64,000 nt of DNA from a virus. This document shows positions 6,600 through 14,381 of this stretch, in pieces (position 1 is the first letter of the stretch; every line of letters starts with the position of its first letter). The stretch lies in IMG/VR virus record IMGVR_UViG_3300047548_000491, positions 35,914-99,913 of that record; one strand, 5' to 3'. The notes below the pieces were generated by a model. The model was not told where the DNA came from. It did no database searches and saw only the letters and a program-made list of their open reading frames with translations. Both the position numbers and the translations under genes were made by a program.

Positions 6600-7170
6600 T
6601 AGTGACATTGACATTGATTTTAGTAACCGTGATGATATACTAAAGCATATCAGGCACATACCTGCAGCCATGCGTAATGTTAATCCAATTCGTAAACATG
6701 CGACTGGAATCTATGTGACAGACATTCCATATGATGCAGTGAATGACATGGCTAACATTGATTATGTAGAAGCAGAGGATCGTGGATATATTAAGTTAGA
6801 TATGCTTAATGTGCATGTATATAATCAAGTCAAAGACGAAATGCACTTAATCGAGTTGATGCGTGAGCCTGACTGGAATAAGTTAAAAGATCGAGAATTT
6901 GTTGAAAAACTGATACACTTGTCAAATCACTACAATAGTCTTTGCAAAATGCCAGAACCAGTTGACAGTATTCCTAGACTAGCTATGTTTTTGGCTATTA
7001 TTCGTCCAGGAAAAAAGCATTTAATTGGTCTGCCCTGGAAAGAAGTAGCTAAAACTGTATGGGAAAAAGGAAGTGACGGGTATAGCTTCAAAAAAGCACA
7101 TGCAATTGGGTATTCTTGGTTAGTAGCAGTTCATATGAACTTGCTTACAGAATCTTCTTCACAAGGGTAA
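6589..7170 (+). CDS. DnaE-like palm half with catalytic aspartates
   Basis: A 193-residue protein that matches pieces of the bacterial C-family replicase (DnaE). SDIDIDFSNRDDILKHI (5-21) corresponds to the DnaE stretch beginning PDFDVDF with two catalytic Asp. RKHATGIYVTD (35-45) corresponds to the KHAGGVVIAP region. YIKLDMLNV (67-75) corresponds to VKFDFLGL with the third catalytic Asp. IIRPGKK fits the RPG motif and YSFKKAHAIGYSWL fits the YGFNKSHxxAYxL motif. The polymerase start before SDIDIDF, including the GRGS motif, is missing here and is found in the gene at 42326-42832. The ATG at 6589 overlaps the upstream gene by 11 bases; a longer reading frame from 6529 exists. Activity is unknown. 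Confidence 0.8.
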   Translation: MKFNSDIDIDFSNRDDILKHIRHIPAAMRNVNPIRKHATGIYVTDIPYDAVNDMANIDYVEAEDRGYIKLDMLNVHVYNQVKDEMHLIELMREPDWNKLKDREFVEKLIHLSNHYNSLCKMPEPVDSIPRLAMFLAIIRPGKKHLIGLPWKEVAKTVWEKGSDGYSFKKAHAIGYSWLVAVHMNLLTESSSQG

Positions 7171-7525
7171 TTGATTTTCTTTTAGATTTCTTTTTACTGA
7201 GTTCAAGCATACTACATATAGGTCCGTGTAATACTGTCAAACTCTTATTGTTAAATGTTCTTAAGTAGGGCTTAAAGATAGCCCAGTCTTCTTTTAGAAA
7301 CATATTAATGGGTACTAATCTGTTTGATTCCCACCACCAAACATCCCCTAATAACAAAAATTGCTCTCTTAACTCTTGTTGTGCTATAGATCCATAATCA
7401 TATATAGTGGTGACTAAATCATCACGGTTTTGTACTATACCAACATAATCTTGGCCAGCATAGGAACAAACGGTGATGAATGGGTGATTTTCTGTTAGTT
7501 TTTTAAAGAAATCGTTATGAAGCAT
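7145..7525 (-). CDS. hypothetical late protein on the minus strand
   Basis: A 126-residue protein of unknown function, the only minus-strand gene in the first 16 kb. It has a Trp-Trp-Trp stretch (GDVWWWES) and a very basic C-terminus (KKKSKRKS). ATG 7525 follows a late-type GATAAATA on the same strand by about 17 bases, which supports it being a real late gene. TTG 7534 is an alternative start. It overlaps the 3' end of the polymerase-like gene tail to tail by 26 bases. The family was not recognised. Confidence 0.65.
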   Translation of the reverse strand: MLHNDFFKKLTENHPFITVCSYAGQDYVGIVQNRDDLVTTIYDYGSIAQQELREQFLLLGDVWWWESNRLVPINMFLKEDWAIFKPYLRTFNNKSLTVLHGPICSMLELSKKKSKRKSITLVKKIL

Positions 7526-7542
7526 AAAAATCAATTACCAAA

Positions 7543-7550
7543 TATTTATC
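7543..7550 (-). promoter_or_regulatory. late promoter octamer (minus)
   Basis: Read on the minus strand this is GATAAATA, the late octamer found before many genes of this window, and it lies 17 bases before the ATG of the minus-strand gene ending at 7145. It is back to back with the plus-strand octamer at 7575. Confidence 0.6.
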
Positions 7551-7574
7551 AAATCTCGTTACCCAATATATTTT

Positions 7575-7582
7575 TATAAATA
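7575..7582 (+). promoter_or_regulatory. late promoter TATAAATA
   Basis: Exact copy of the T4 late promoter octamer TATAAATA, 17 bases before the GTG start at 7600. It forms a divergent late pair with the minus-strand octamer at 7543-7550. Confidence 0.75.
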
Positions 7583-7599
7583 TATAAAAGGAGCAAACT

Positions 7600-8370
7600 G
7601 TGTATTCAACAAGTGTTTATTTTTATATCCCAAGACAAACTGTTGTGGTTTACAGTGGCAATTCTACTAGGAGGTATGCGATTGTGTATGCTAAGAATCT
7701 AACATTGAACAAGGGCGTGGATAATAAAATCCAATTTCAGTTCTTAAACCAAGAACAAAAACCATTTGATATTACAGGTAAGAGTATTACCTTTAGACTA
7801 TTAGATGAAAGTGGAAGTGAAATCTTATTGCAAAAAGGAGTATTACCTACACTAGCTTTAAAGGGAATATGTGAATTAACAACTACTGCAAGCGAAATTG
7901 AAGATATTAACCCACAGTATTGTTCATATAGTTTAGAAATCTCTGATAATGATTATGATCTTCCGGTATTTGTTAGTTCAGAAGCCTCTGCAAGAGGGGC
8001 AGTTAGTGTTGTAGACAGTGTGTTTCCTAGTTTTGTTCCTGCAATAAATGTAGAAATCCCCACACATTTGTTGCCTAATACTATCGCTAATACAAGCACT
8101 GTAAATTATTCAACTAGCATTATTAACACCAAAGATAATCCTATGCTAAGTATTCAGTGCTATCTTGACAGCTATAGTGGTACTGTCGAGATATATGGAT
8201 CCACTATTTATAGCCCGGATTTGTCTGCAATAGGATATCAAATATCCAATAATGGTCCTTATACCACTGAATCTGGTTCTAAAGGCTATAGTATTTCAGG
8301 ATATCACCCGTATGTGCAATTAAAATTTACCAGCACTGAGGGTAATGTCACCAAAGTATTAGCCAGATAA
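7600..8370 (+). CDS. putative virion protein, possible baseplate/fibre accessory
   Basis: A 256-residue protein that starts with GTG, chosen because AAAGGAG lies at 7588-7594 and the late octamer upstream. The N-terminal half has a beta-rich layout (IQFQFLNQEQ, ITFRLLDESG, SYSLEISDN) like baseplate upper-protein or Ig-like modules of phage tails, and the C-terminal part is Ser/Thr/Tyr-rich as in virion adhesins. No catalytic motif. It stands alone between a late promoter and the early promoter of the primase gene. Specific family not recognised. Confidence 0.6.
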   Translation: MYSTSVYFYIPRQTVVVYSGNSTRRYAIVYAKNLTLNKGVDNKIQFQFLNQEQKPFDITGKSITFRLLDESGSEILLQKGVLPTLALKGICELTTTASEIEDINPQYCSYSLEISDNDYDLPVFVSSEASARGAVSVVDSVFPSFVPAINVEIPTHLLPNTIANTSTVNYSTSIINTKDNPMLSIQCYLDSYSGTVEIYGSTIYSPDLSAIGYQISNNGPYTTESGSKGYSISGYHPYVQLKFTSTEGNVTKVLAR

Positions 8371-8372
8371 TA

Positions 8373-8401
8373 TTGATTTATTCTAGTAAGAAGTATACAA
8401 T
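8373..8401 (+). promoter_or_regulatory. sigma70-like promoter of the primase-helicase pair
   Basis: TTGATT at 8373-8378 and TACAAT at 8396-8401 are 17 bases apart, a good match to a host sigma70 promoter. The primase ATG is only 6 bases after the -10 box, so transcription should begin at or next to the start codon. Confidence 0.72.
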
Positions 8402-8407
8402 ATAAGA

Positions 8408-9379
8408 ATGTTCGACATTCTAGGTTTAATTCCGGGTAAAAAGAAGCATACAAACAGCGGGTGGACTAGCTTTAACGCAGTCTGCTGTAGCCATCGCGGC
8501 CATAATCCAGACAGAAGAATGCGAGGCGGGCTACGTATTGATGGAAATAATTGGGTGATGCATTGCTTCAACTGCGGATATAGTTGTAGCTTTATGCTCG
8601 GTAGGAGTATAAATGCAAAAACCAGACAGTTCCTTATTTGGTGCGGAGTAGATAGTGAACAAGTACAAAAATGGAGTTTAGAAAGCCTTCAGAAAAAAGA
8701 TTTGCTTCAACTATACCTAGAACAGAAAAAACGCTTTACGATTAAATTTAAATCTAAGAGGCTGCCGGACAATTCTGAACAAATTACTGAACAAGGTACT
8801 CATAAGTTCTATGTAGATTATTTGAAAAAGCGCAAAATAGACTATGAAAAATATGTTCTCTATTGCAACCCTTCCGGTGGTCAACGTAAAAAATATGGTA
8901 TTATAATTCCCTACACATATAAAGGAAAAATAGTAGGACACACTACAAGGTTTCTGGATAACAAAAGTCCTAAATATATCAATGAACAACAACAAGGCTA
9001 TGTCTTTAATATTGACATGCAGAAACCAGAATGGAATGTATGCATTGTAACTGAAGGTATTTTTGATGCAATGGCAATCGATGGTGTTGCACTGATGCAT
9101 GACGATATTAGTAATGAGCAAGCAATACTACTAAGTACACTAAACAGAAAAATTATTGTAGTGCCGGATTTTGACAAAACTGGTTTGAAAATTACAGATA
9201 GGGCGTTAGAACTTGGATATCATGTCAGCTTACCCAACTGGGGTCCTGATATTAAAGACGTTAACGATGCAGTAGTAAAGTATGGTAAGCTCCCTACATT
9301 ATTGGCAATACTTGAAAACGCAACGATGAGCAAGATAAAAATTGAAATGAGGAAGAAACAGATTGCTAAAGGATTATAA
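8408..9379 (+). CDS. 61: DNA primase, gp61-like
   Basis: A 323-residue primase of the T4 gp61 type, which makes RNA primers together with the helicase encoded next. Residues 25-60 form a zinc-finger region with CCSHRGH and HCFNCGYS. The TOPRIM part holds VTEGIFDAMA (about residues 215-224), VVPDFDKTG with the metal-binding Asp pair, and DVNDAV. The length agrees with gp61 (about 340). It lies directly after a sigma70-like promoter, has no visible ribosome binding site, and overlaps the helicase gene by 17 bases, so the two are expressed together early. Confidence 0.92.
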   Translation: MFDILGLIPGKKKHTNSGWTSFNAVCCSHRGHNPDRRMRGGLRIDGNNWVMHCFNCGYSCSFMLGRSINAKTRQFLIWCGVDSEQVQKWSLESLQKKDLLQLYLEQKKRFTIKFKSKRLPDNSEQITEQGTHKFYVDYLKKRKIDYEKYVLYCNPSGGQRKKYGIIIPYTYKGKIVGHTTRFLDNKSPKYINEQQQGYVFNIDMQKPEWNVCIVTEGIFDAMAIDGVALMHDDISNEQAILLSTLNRKIIVVPDFDKTGLKITDRALELGYHVSLPNWGPDIKDVNDAVVKYGKLPTLLAILENATMSKIKIEMRKKQIAKGL

Positions 9380-10790
9380 TATTGATGTACAGACCCTATT
9401 TCTGCGTATGTTAGTAACAAACGCAGAATTGTTTACAAGGGTTACAAACATCATGAATCCACAAAACTTTGATAAGTCTCTCAGACCTGTGGCTGAGCTA
9501 CTTAAGGAGCACAGTGAAAAATACAGTGTGTTACCTTCTCCTGAACAAATCAAAGCAACGACTGGAGTTGAAATTGATGTAGTACCAGAGTTAAACGAAG
9601 GTCACTCTGAATGGTTTTTAGATGAATTTGAAAAATTTACTAAGCGCCAAGAACTTGAACGTGCTATCCTTCAAGCAGCCGATATGCTTGAAAAGGGTGA
9701 TTACGGTCCTGTTGAAAAGATGATTAAGGACGCTGTACAAATCAGTTTACAAAAAGACATGGGTACAGATTACTTTGCTGACCCCAAGACACGAATTAAT
9801 AAGTATTTCAATGCAGGTGGGCAGGTTAGTACAGGATGGCCACAACTTGACAGACTACTATATGGTGGTTTTAGTCGGGGTGAACTAAACATCTTTGCAG
9901 GTGGTTCTGGTTCAGGTAAGTCTTTGGTTATGATGAATATTGCATTGAACTGGTTGAACGTAGGTCTAAGTGGTGTTTACGTTTCACTAGAACTTTCAGA
10001 AGAACTAACATCATTGCGTACTGATGCGATGTTGACCAGTATGAGTACCAAAGATATTCGCAAAGATATTGATTCTGCTGAATTGAAGATTAAAATGATG
10101 AGTAAGAAGTCTGGTCAATATCGAGTTAAAGGTATGCCTGCACAATCTAACGTTAACGATATTCGTGCTTATTTGAAAGAAGTACAAATTCAGACAGGAA
10201 TCAAAATTGATTTTGTGATGATTGATTATTTGGATCTGGTTATGCCCGTGTCTGTTAAAGTAAATCCCAATGATCAGTTTATCAAAGACAAGTATGTTTC
10301 AGAAGAATTGCGTAACTTAGCAAAAGAGCTAGGCATTTTAATGGTAACTGCATCTCAGTTGAATCGTAGTGCTGTAGAGGAAATTGAGTTTGATCATAGT
10401 CACATTGCAGGTGGCATTTCAAAGATTAACACTGCGGATAACGTCTTTGGTATATATCGTACTAGAAGTATGATGGAGCGAGGAAAGTATCAGATTCAAT
10501 GTATGAAATCTCGTAGTAGTACAGGCGTAGGTCAAAAAATCGATTTAGACTATAATATGGAAACTATGCGTATTACAGATGATGATCCTGAAGGATACGC
10601 AGACCAGCAAGCAAAGTATAAACAGCAACCTAGTGCAAATGACATAATGAGTAAATTGAAGCCGCAAAGCACTATAACAACAAACGATCAGGTTCAGTCT
10701 TTTGTCCAACCAGAAGCAAAACGAGTAGTAGGTGATGTTCAGGGTGCTAAATTAAAAGCACTATTGAATACGATTCAAAAAGATAAATAA
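9363..10790 (+). CDS. 41: replicative DNA helicase, gp41/DnaB-like
   Basis: A 475-residue hexameric helicase of the DnaB/gp41 class that unwinds DNA at the phage replication fork. An N-terminal helical domain is followed by the RecA-like core with Walker A GGSGSGKS (about residues 180-187), GVYVSLELSEE, and VMIDYLDLV as Walker B. TASQLNRSA and MKSRSSTGVGQ come later. The last 80 residues are a Gln/Lys-rich tail. The frame opens with TTG 9363 inside the primase gene; ATG 9408 would cut 15 residues, so the exact start is uncertain. Confidence 0.93.
   Translation: MLKDYNIDVQTLFLRMLVTNAELFTRVTNIMNPQNFDKSLRPVAELLKEHSEKYSVLPSPEQIKATTGVEIDVVPELNEGHSEWFLDEFEKFTKRQELERAILQAADMLEKGDYGPVEKMIKDAVQISLQKDMGTDYFADPKTRINKYFNAGGQVSTGWPQLDRLLYGGFSRGELNIFAGGSGSGKSLVMMNIALNWLNVGLSGVYVSLELSEELTSLRTDAMLTSMSTKDIRKDIDSAELKIKMMSKKSGQYRVKGMPAQSNVNDIRAYLKEVQIQTGIKIDFVMIDYLDLVMPVSVKVNPNDQFIKDKYVSEELRNLAKELGILMVTASQLNRSAVEEIEFDHSHIAGGISKINTADNVFGIYRTRSMMERGKYQIQCMKSRSSTGVGQKIDLDYNMETMRITDDDPEGYADQQAKYKQQPSANDIMSKLKPQSTITTNDQVQSFVQPEAKRVVGDVQGAKLKALLNTIQKDK
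10782..10789 (+). promoter_or_regulatory. late promoter octamer GATAAATA
   Basis: GATAAATA overlaps the stop codon of the helicase gene and lies 19 bases before the ATG at 10809, separating late expression of that gene from the early helicase mRNA. Confidence 0.55.
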
Positions 10791-10808
10791 TAGTAGGACA
10801 TATTTATT

Positions 10809-11048
10809 ATGCAAAGAAAAACTCGTAGCTTACTAGAGGAATTAGAGTCCCTAGGACAAAATCGTGATACTAAGCATATCATCGAAAACCGAGCCCAACA
10901 TATCATCACTAGTGCTATAAATTTGCTAGAAATGATCAATAAATATTACGATCCTGACAAGGCCCAGATCCTAGAGCGTAAACTTTTAAACGCAATCAAG
11001 ACTAGAGATCAAGAAAAATTCAGCAAATCCATCAAAAAAGATAGTTAA
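10809..11048 (+). CDS. small helical hypothetical protein
   Basis: A 79-residue charged, almost entirely helical protein (LLEELESLG, ITSAINLLEMI, ILERKLLNAIKTRD). No known motif. It follows a late octamer, so it is probably a late or head-related product. No membrane segment or signal. Confidence 0.7.
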   Translation: MQRKTRSLLEELESLGQNRDTKHIIENRAQHIITSAINLLEMINKYYDPDKAQILERKLLNAIKTRDQEKFSKSIKKDS

Positions 11049-11084
11049 AAATCTATCTGCAAACCCAACTTTTTTTGCAAAAGG

Positions 11085-11092
11085 CATAAATA
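11085..11092 (+). promoter_or_regulatory. late promoter octamer CATAAATA
   Basis: CATAAATA 43 bases before the ATG at 11136. The resulting leader of about 37 bases carries AAAGGAAA as ribosome binding site. Confidence 0.65.
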
Positions 11093-11135
11093 AAAGTAGA
11101 GCCTATATGGCTCAACTATTTAAAGGAAAATTAAA

Positions 11136-11525
11136 ATGGCACAACAAACTAAAGTTCACGGTGATTTCAAAGGCGTAGCTAACTATGACGTTCGTGATTA
11201 TACAGTAGGTTCTCTAAATGCAGTTACTTCTGCTCAAACAGTACAACCACAAGGTCCTAAGCTAGACTTTGGTACTATCACTTTCACAGGTGCAGCAAGC
11301 CCATCATTAGCTGACATCAAGACAGCTATTGACACAATCCAACAATTAGCAGTTGTTTATGTATATGAGTATACTGAAGTTGGTGACAATACTGACACTC
11401 TAGCAGTTGCAGTATACCCAACAGGTGCATGGGATTTCGCAAACGGTGGTTCTTTAGACGCAGCTTTAACTTCTGCTCTAGGATATGCTGTTACTACAGC
11501 CGCTACAGCAACATTCACTAACTAA
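11136..11525 (+). CDS. putative abundant virion protein
   Basis: A 129-residue Ala/Thr/Val-rich protein without charged clusters, beta-rich, with a good ribosome binding site (AAAGGAAA), its own late promoter and its own strong terminator. This monocistronic layout is typical of products made in high amounts, such as a head decoration or tail protein. The C-terminal half (LGYAVTTAATATFTN) would suit a packed beta structure. No family recognised; the role is inferred from its regulation only. Confidence 0.65.
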   Translation: MAQQTKVHGDFKGVANYDVRDYTVGSLNAVTSAQTVQPQGPKLDFGTITFTGAASPSLADIKTAIDTIQQLAVVYVYEYTEVGDNTDTLAVAVYPTGAWDFANGGSLDAALTSALGYAVTTAATATFTN

Positions 11526-11543
11526 TTTAAAACTTAGTCTAAA

Positions 11544-11570
11544 AACCCGAGAATATTCTCGGGTTTTTTT
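11544..11570 (+). terminator. rho-independent terminator
   Basis: A perfect 22-base palindrome (arms AACCCGAGAAT) is followed by seven T. It ends the mRNA of the 11136 gene, and the next late promoter begins six bases later. Confidence 0.9.
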
Positions 11571-11575
11571 ACCTC

Positions 11576-11583
11576 TATAAATA
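11576..11583 (+). promoter_or_regulatory. late promoter TATAAATA, leaderless type
   Basis: Exact TATAAATA with only five bases before the ATG at 11589. A start point at the usual distance falls on the start codon. Confidence 0.75.
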
Positions 11584-11588
11584 TCATT

Positions 11589-12047
11589 ATGAGTTATAGA
11601 ATAAGATGCTATACGTTATTTGATATCACGCAAACCGGAGTTTTGATTAGACGACCCCCGATAAATTTGTCAGACGACCAAAGAGTCGATTGGGAAAATC
11701 GCAGAAATTCACAGTCTAATTTTGACACGGTTGTTCAGGTGATAAATCTAAGAAGCCAACCTGAAGAAATGTCAATAACTACCTCGTCTTACATCAACTT
11801 CAAAGAATTTCAAAACTTTGGATTTATGTATGAAGATGAAGAAGATCAAATGTGTTGGCAATTTGATTTTTCGATTAGACATAAAAGTGTATTTGACGAC
11901 GGAGTAAGTGAACTAGGAGCATTATTCGATGATTGCGAAGGTGTACCTATGATTAAACACGGTATAAAGTGGGAGAAACTTGCATCATTTTTAGATACAT
12001 CCCCTGAATTTCGAAATATTTATTTTGAGGTACTATCAAATGAGTGA
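11589..12047 (+). CDS. conserved T4-like phage protein, function unknown
   Basis: A 152-residue acidic protein. Its start (RIRCYTLFDITQTGV) and middle (YEDEEDQMCWQFDFSI) resemble a protein I associate with T4-like cyanophages, but I cannot name a function. The ATG lies five bases after a late octamer, without a ribosome binding site. It overlaps the next gene by 8 bases. Confidence 0.7.
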   Translation: MSYRIRCYTLFDITQTGVLIRRPPINLSDDQRVDWENRRNSQSNFDTVVQVINLRSQPEEMSITTSSYINFKEFQNFGFMYEDEEDQMCWQFDFSIRHKSVFDDGVSELGALFDDCEGVPMIKHGIKWEKLASFLDTSPEFRNIYFEVLSNE

Positions 12048-12513
12048 GCAAAACATGTTTGACATTCTTAAAAAGATGTTAGATAAAACTAATATCACCG
12101 AACTTTCAGAAAAATTGGTGTTAACGACTGAAAGCGGTTATGAATTATTTGGAAAATACGTAATAACACATGTAAATAATCAGTATATAGTTTCTGCTCA
12201 TAAGAGGCACCTGTCACAATCATTTTATACATTAAAAAATGCAGTAATATGGACTACCTTATACGCTAATAATAAGATATCAGATTCTAAAAGAATTTTA
12301 GATTTAGATGTTGCCTTAGAAGGTGCAAACTTTGAAATAAAATTACATGATACTTTAGCCAAAAAAGCTAAATCGTTAGAAGCTAAATCAATCCATGCAA
12401 CCAAAGTTGTAGAAAATAAACACCGAAAATACCTTATAAATCGTGAATTAGCTGAATATGAGGAGAGAGTCAAGAAATGGCAATATACTCAGTTCTCTAA
12501 GATAACTGCCTAA
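12040..12513 (+). CDS. conserved hypothetical protein, helical
   Basis: A 157-residue protein of unknown function. ATG 12040 (overlapping the upstream stop by 8 bases) is preferred to 12025. The C-terminal half is a long Lys/Glu/Ala-rich helix, probably a coiled coil (about residues 95-150). The N-terminal half has strand-like YELFGKYVITHVNNQYIVSA. Late operon with the gene before; role not recognisable. Confidence 0.7.
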   Translation: MSEQNMFDILKKMLDKTNITELSEKLVLTTESGYELFGKYVITHVNNQYIVSAHKRHLSQSFYTLKNAVIWTTLYANNKISDSKRILDLDVALEGANFEIKLHDTLAKKAKSLEAKSIHATKVVENKHRKYLINRELAEYEERVKKWQYTQFSKITA

Positions 12514-12529
12514 AAATAATTTAGAAAAA

Positions 12530-12537
12530 GATAAATA
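12530..12537 (+). promoter_or_regulatory. late promoter octamer GATAAATA
   Basis: GATAAATA 26 bases before the ATG at 12564. It drives this and probably the next gene. Confidence 0.7.
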
Positions 12538-12563
12538 CATAATCAGTACTCTAGGACAATACT

Positions 12564-13280
12564 ATGAAACTAACCGAATTTAACGCAAAACCATTACAAG
12601 TCACTAAGAAGGCTCTAAAAGAGCATTTCAATACTGACATGAAATTAGATGGAATGAGTCTATATGACACACAAAGAATGATGAGAAAAGTAAGCACATT
12701 AATGGCTGAAATGCGTCAGTCTTCAAATGGGTTGAATACAGAAAACAATCCGGCATATTTAAAACTAGTGTTCATGGAACAGGCATTAACTCATCACTAC
12801 GGTGAACTTAAAGCTCTACCAATGTACAATACTAGAATGGTAGTAGAAAATGAAGAGGTTGAAAAATCTCAAGTTATTCTTGCTGCACAAGAAATGGTCG
12901 ATTCAATTCAAAAAATGGTTGAGCAAGTTTCTGATATGTTAGTCAAAGAGCTACCTGCAGTTGTAGACGGCGTCAATAGTGAAGTCGGCACACAGCAAGG
13001 ACAGCAATTCAACACAACCATGACAGAAGCTCTATCTGGATTGCAGGGCGCATTGACACAAGCTAAATCAAGCATTCAAGGTGGTCTAGGTATTATCACT
13101 GGTCAAAGCAGCGATATGGCTGATATGGGTATGGGCGGTGAAATGGGCGGAGAAGCCGATCTAGGTGGCGAAGACATGGAAGATTTAGGTGGTGAGCAAC
13201 CTGACGCAGAATTGCCTGAGCTACCTGAAGAACCTGACGAAGACGAGACTGTTGCCGGCGTCGGCCGCGCAATGCGCTAA
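12564..13280 (+). CDS. acidic Gly/Met-tailed protein, possible head-internal or scaffold protein
   Basis: A 238-residue protein with three parts: MKLTE at the N-terminus, an alpha-helical body (residues 20-175, with an EEVEKSQVILAAQEMVDSI helix), and an acidic C-terminus rich in Gly, Met, Glu and Pro. The first five residues end in L-x-E, like a very short prohead-protease signal, and the body/tail layout resembles scaffold or core proteins. This is inference; no family was recognised. It starts after a late octamer and is followed 3 bases later by the 13284 gene. Confidence 0.65.
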   Translation: MKLTEFNAKPLQVTKKALKEHFNTDMKLDGMSLYDTQRMMRKVSTLMAEMRQSSNGLNTENNPAYLKLVFMEQALTHHYGELKALPMYNTRMVVENEEVEKSQVILAAQEMVDSIQKMVEQVSDMLVKELPAVVDGVNSEVGTQQGQQFNTTMTEALSGLQGALTQAKSSIQGGLGIITGQSSDMADMGMGGEMGGEADLGGEDMEDLGGEQPDAELPELPEEPDEDETVAGVGRAMR

Positions 13281-13283
13281 AAT

Positions 13284-13613
13284 ATGAGAATTTTTGAATT
13301 CGCAGGAGATGATCCTCTTCGTGTTAAATTAGCAGCAATTGCTAAACAATTACAAACACGAGCTATTGAAAAAGATCGTCCGATGGACACAGATGAGTTC
13401 CTGCGTTTTCTAAATGACAGTGGTATTAGTTTAGAATTATCCGACTTGTTTGATATAGTTCAAAAAGAACCACTGAGTAACATAGTTCAATCAGTGAACA
13501 AGGATCAAGTCATATTCAAAGGACAAAAAGGCGCCGAAACTACAGGGACTACGCCCGATAAATCAGATGCTGAAAAGGTTCGTCAGCAGATGGCTAGAAA
13601 AGCAATGAAATAA
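13284..13613 (+). CDS. conserved hypothetical late protein
   Basis: A 109-residue protein of unknown function. It begins MRIFEFAGD (I-x-E near the start, as in other putative head-internal proteins here), has a central acidic helical domain, and a Lys/Thr-rich C-terminal tail ending ARKAMK. It is cotranscribed with the 12564 gene and closed by a terminator. Confidence 0.65.
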   Translation: MRIFEFAGDDPLRVKLAAIAKQLQTRAIEKDRPMDTDEFLRFLNDSGISLELSDLFDIVQKEPLSNIVQSVNKDQVIFKGQKGAETTGTTPDKSDAEKVRQQMARKAMK

Positions 13614-13621
13614 CCAAATAG

Positions 13622-13657
13622 ATTGTACTATGTAGAAATATATAGTACAATTTTTTT
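13622..13657 (+). terminator. rho-independent terminator
   Basis: Ten-base arms ATTGTACTAT and ATAGTACAAT enclose a 10-base loop and are followed by seven T. The ATG of the nuclease gene follows directly, so that gene may need read-through or an unseen promoter. Confidence 0.85.
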
Positions 13658-14344
13658 ATGTATATTCCTGATAAATTCAAATATGTTGCTATTAATAGAA
13701 TTGACACTCCTGAGGGTCGAAGATACGCAACTCCCGACGGTGAAAAACTTCCTAGCGTTACAACTATATTAGACGCAACTAAATCTGAAGAATCTAAAAA
13801 AGCACTACAAGAATGGCGCAATAGAGTAGGACATAAACAAGCACAAGCAATTACTACAGAAGCAGCTGGCCGCGGCACACGAATGCATAAGTGGCTAGAG
13901 AACTATGTAAAGACAGGAGAAACAGGTGAGCCCGGAAGCAATCCATACAGTATCCAAAGCCATAAAATGGCGCAATCTATTATCTATCAGGGACTATCTA
14001 AATGTAATGAGTTCTGGGGTACAGAAGTTCCTCTCTATTTTCCTAAAGTATATGCCGGAACAACTGACTTGGTTGGCGTTCATGACGGTAGTCCTGCTAT
14101 CATGGATCACAAACAAGCTAACAAACCAAAGAAAAAAGAATGGATCTCTGATTACTTTATTCAATTAGCAGCCTATGCTAACGCACACAATGAAGTACAC
14201 GGGACTGACATTCGAAAAGGTGTCATTTTCATGTGTACCGCAGATAATAAATACCAAGAGTTTATAATTGAGGGTTCTGAGTTCGACCACTGGACTAATG
14301 AATGGTTTAAACGTGTAGAGAAATTCTACATGCAGTTCTTATAA
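13658..14344 (+). CDS. PD-(D/E)XK exonuclease, MGME1-like
   Basis: A 228-residue nuclease of the Cas4/RecB-like superfamily, close in pattern to MGME1-type exonucleases of T4-like phages. LPSVTTILDAT near residue 31, RGTRMHKWLENY (His 77, Glu 81), AGTTDLVG (Asp 137), IMDHKQA (Asp 150, Lys 152) and DYFIQLAAYA make up the active site set. Such enzymes trim single-stranded DNA ends in replication or recombination. It lies alone between a terminator and a late promoter; no promoter of its own is clear. Confidence 0.85.
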   Translation: MYIPDKFKYVAINRIDTPEGRRYATPDGEKLPSVTTILDATKSEESKKALQEWRNRVGHKQAQAITTEAAGRGTRMHKWLENYVKTGETGEPGSNPYSIQSHKMAQSIIYQGLSKCNEFWGTEVPLYFPKVYAGTTDLVGVHDGSPAIMDHKQANKPKKKEWISDYFIQLAAYANAHNEVHGTDIRKGVIFMCTADNKYQEFIIEGSEFDHWTNEWFKRVEKFYMQFL

Positions 14345-14349
14345 TTCGA

Positions 14350-14357
14350 GATAAATA
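14350..14357 (+). promoter_or_regulatory. late promoter octamer GATAAATA
   Basis: GATAAATA 24 bases before the ATG at 14382, followed by an imperfect repeat (TATAATC, GATTATA) in the leader. Confidence 0.68.
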
Positions 14358-14381
14358 GTATAATCAAATAAAGATTATACT

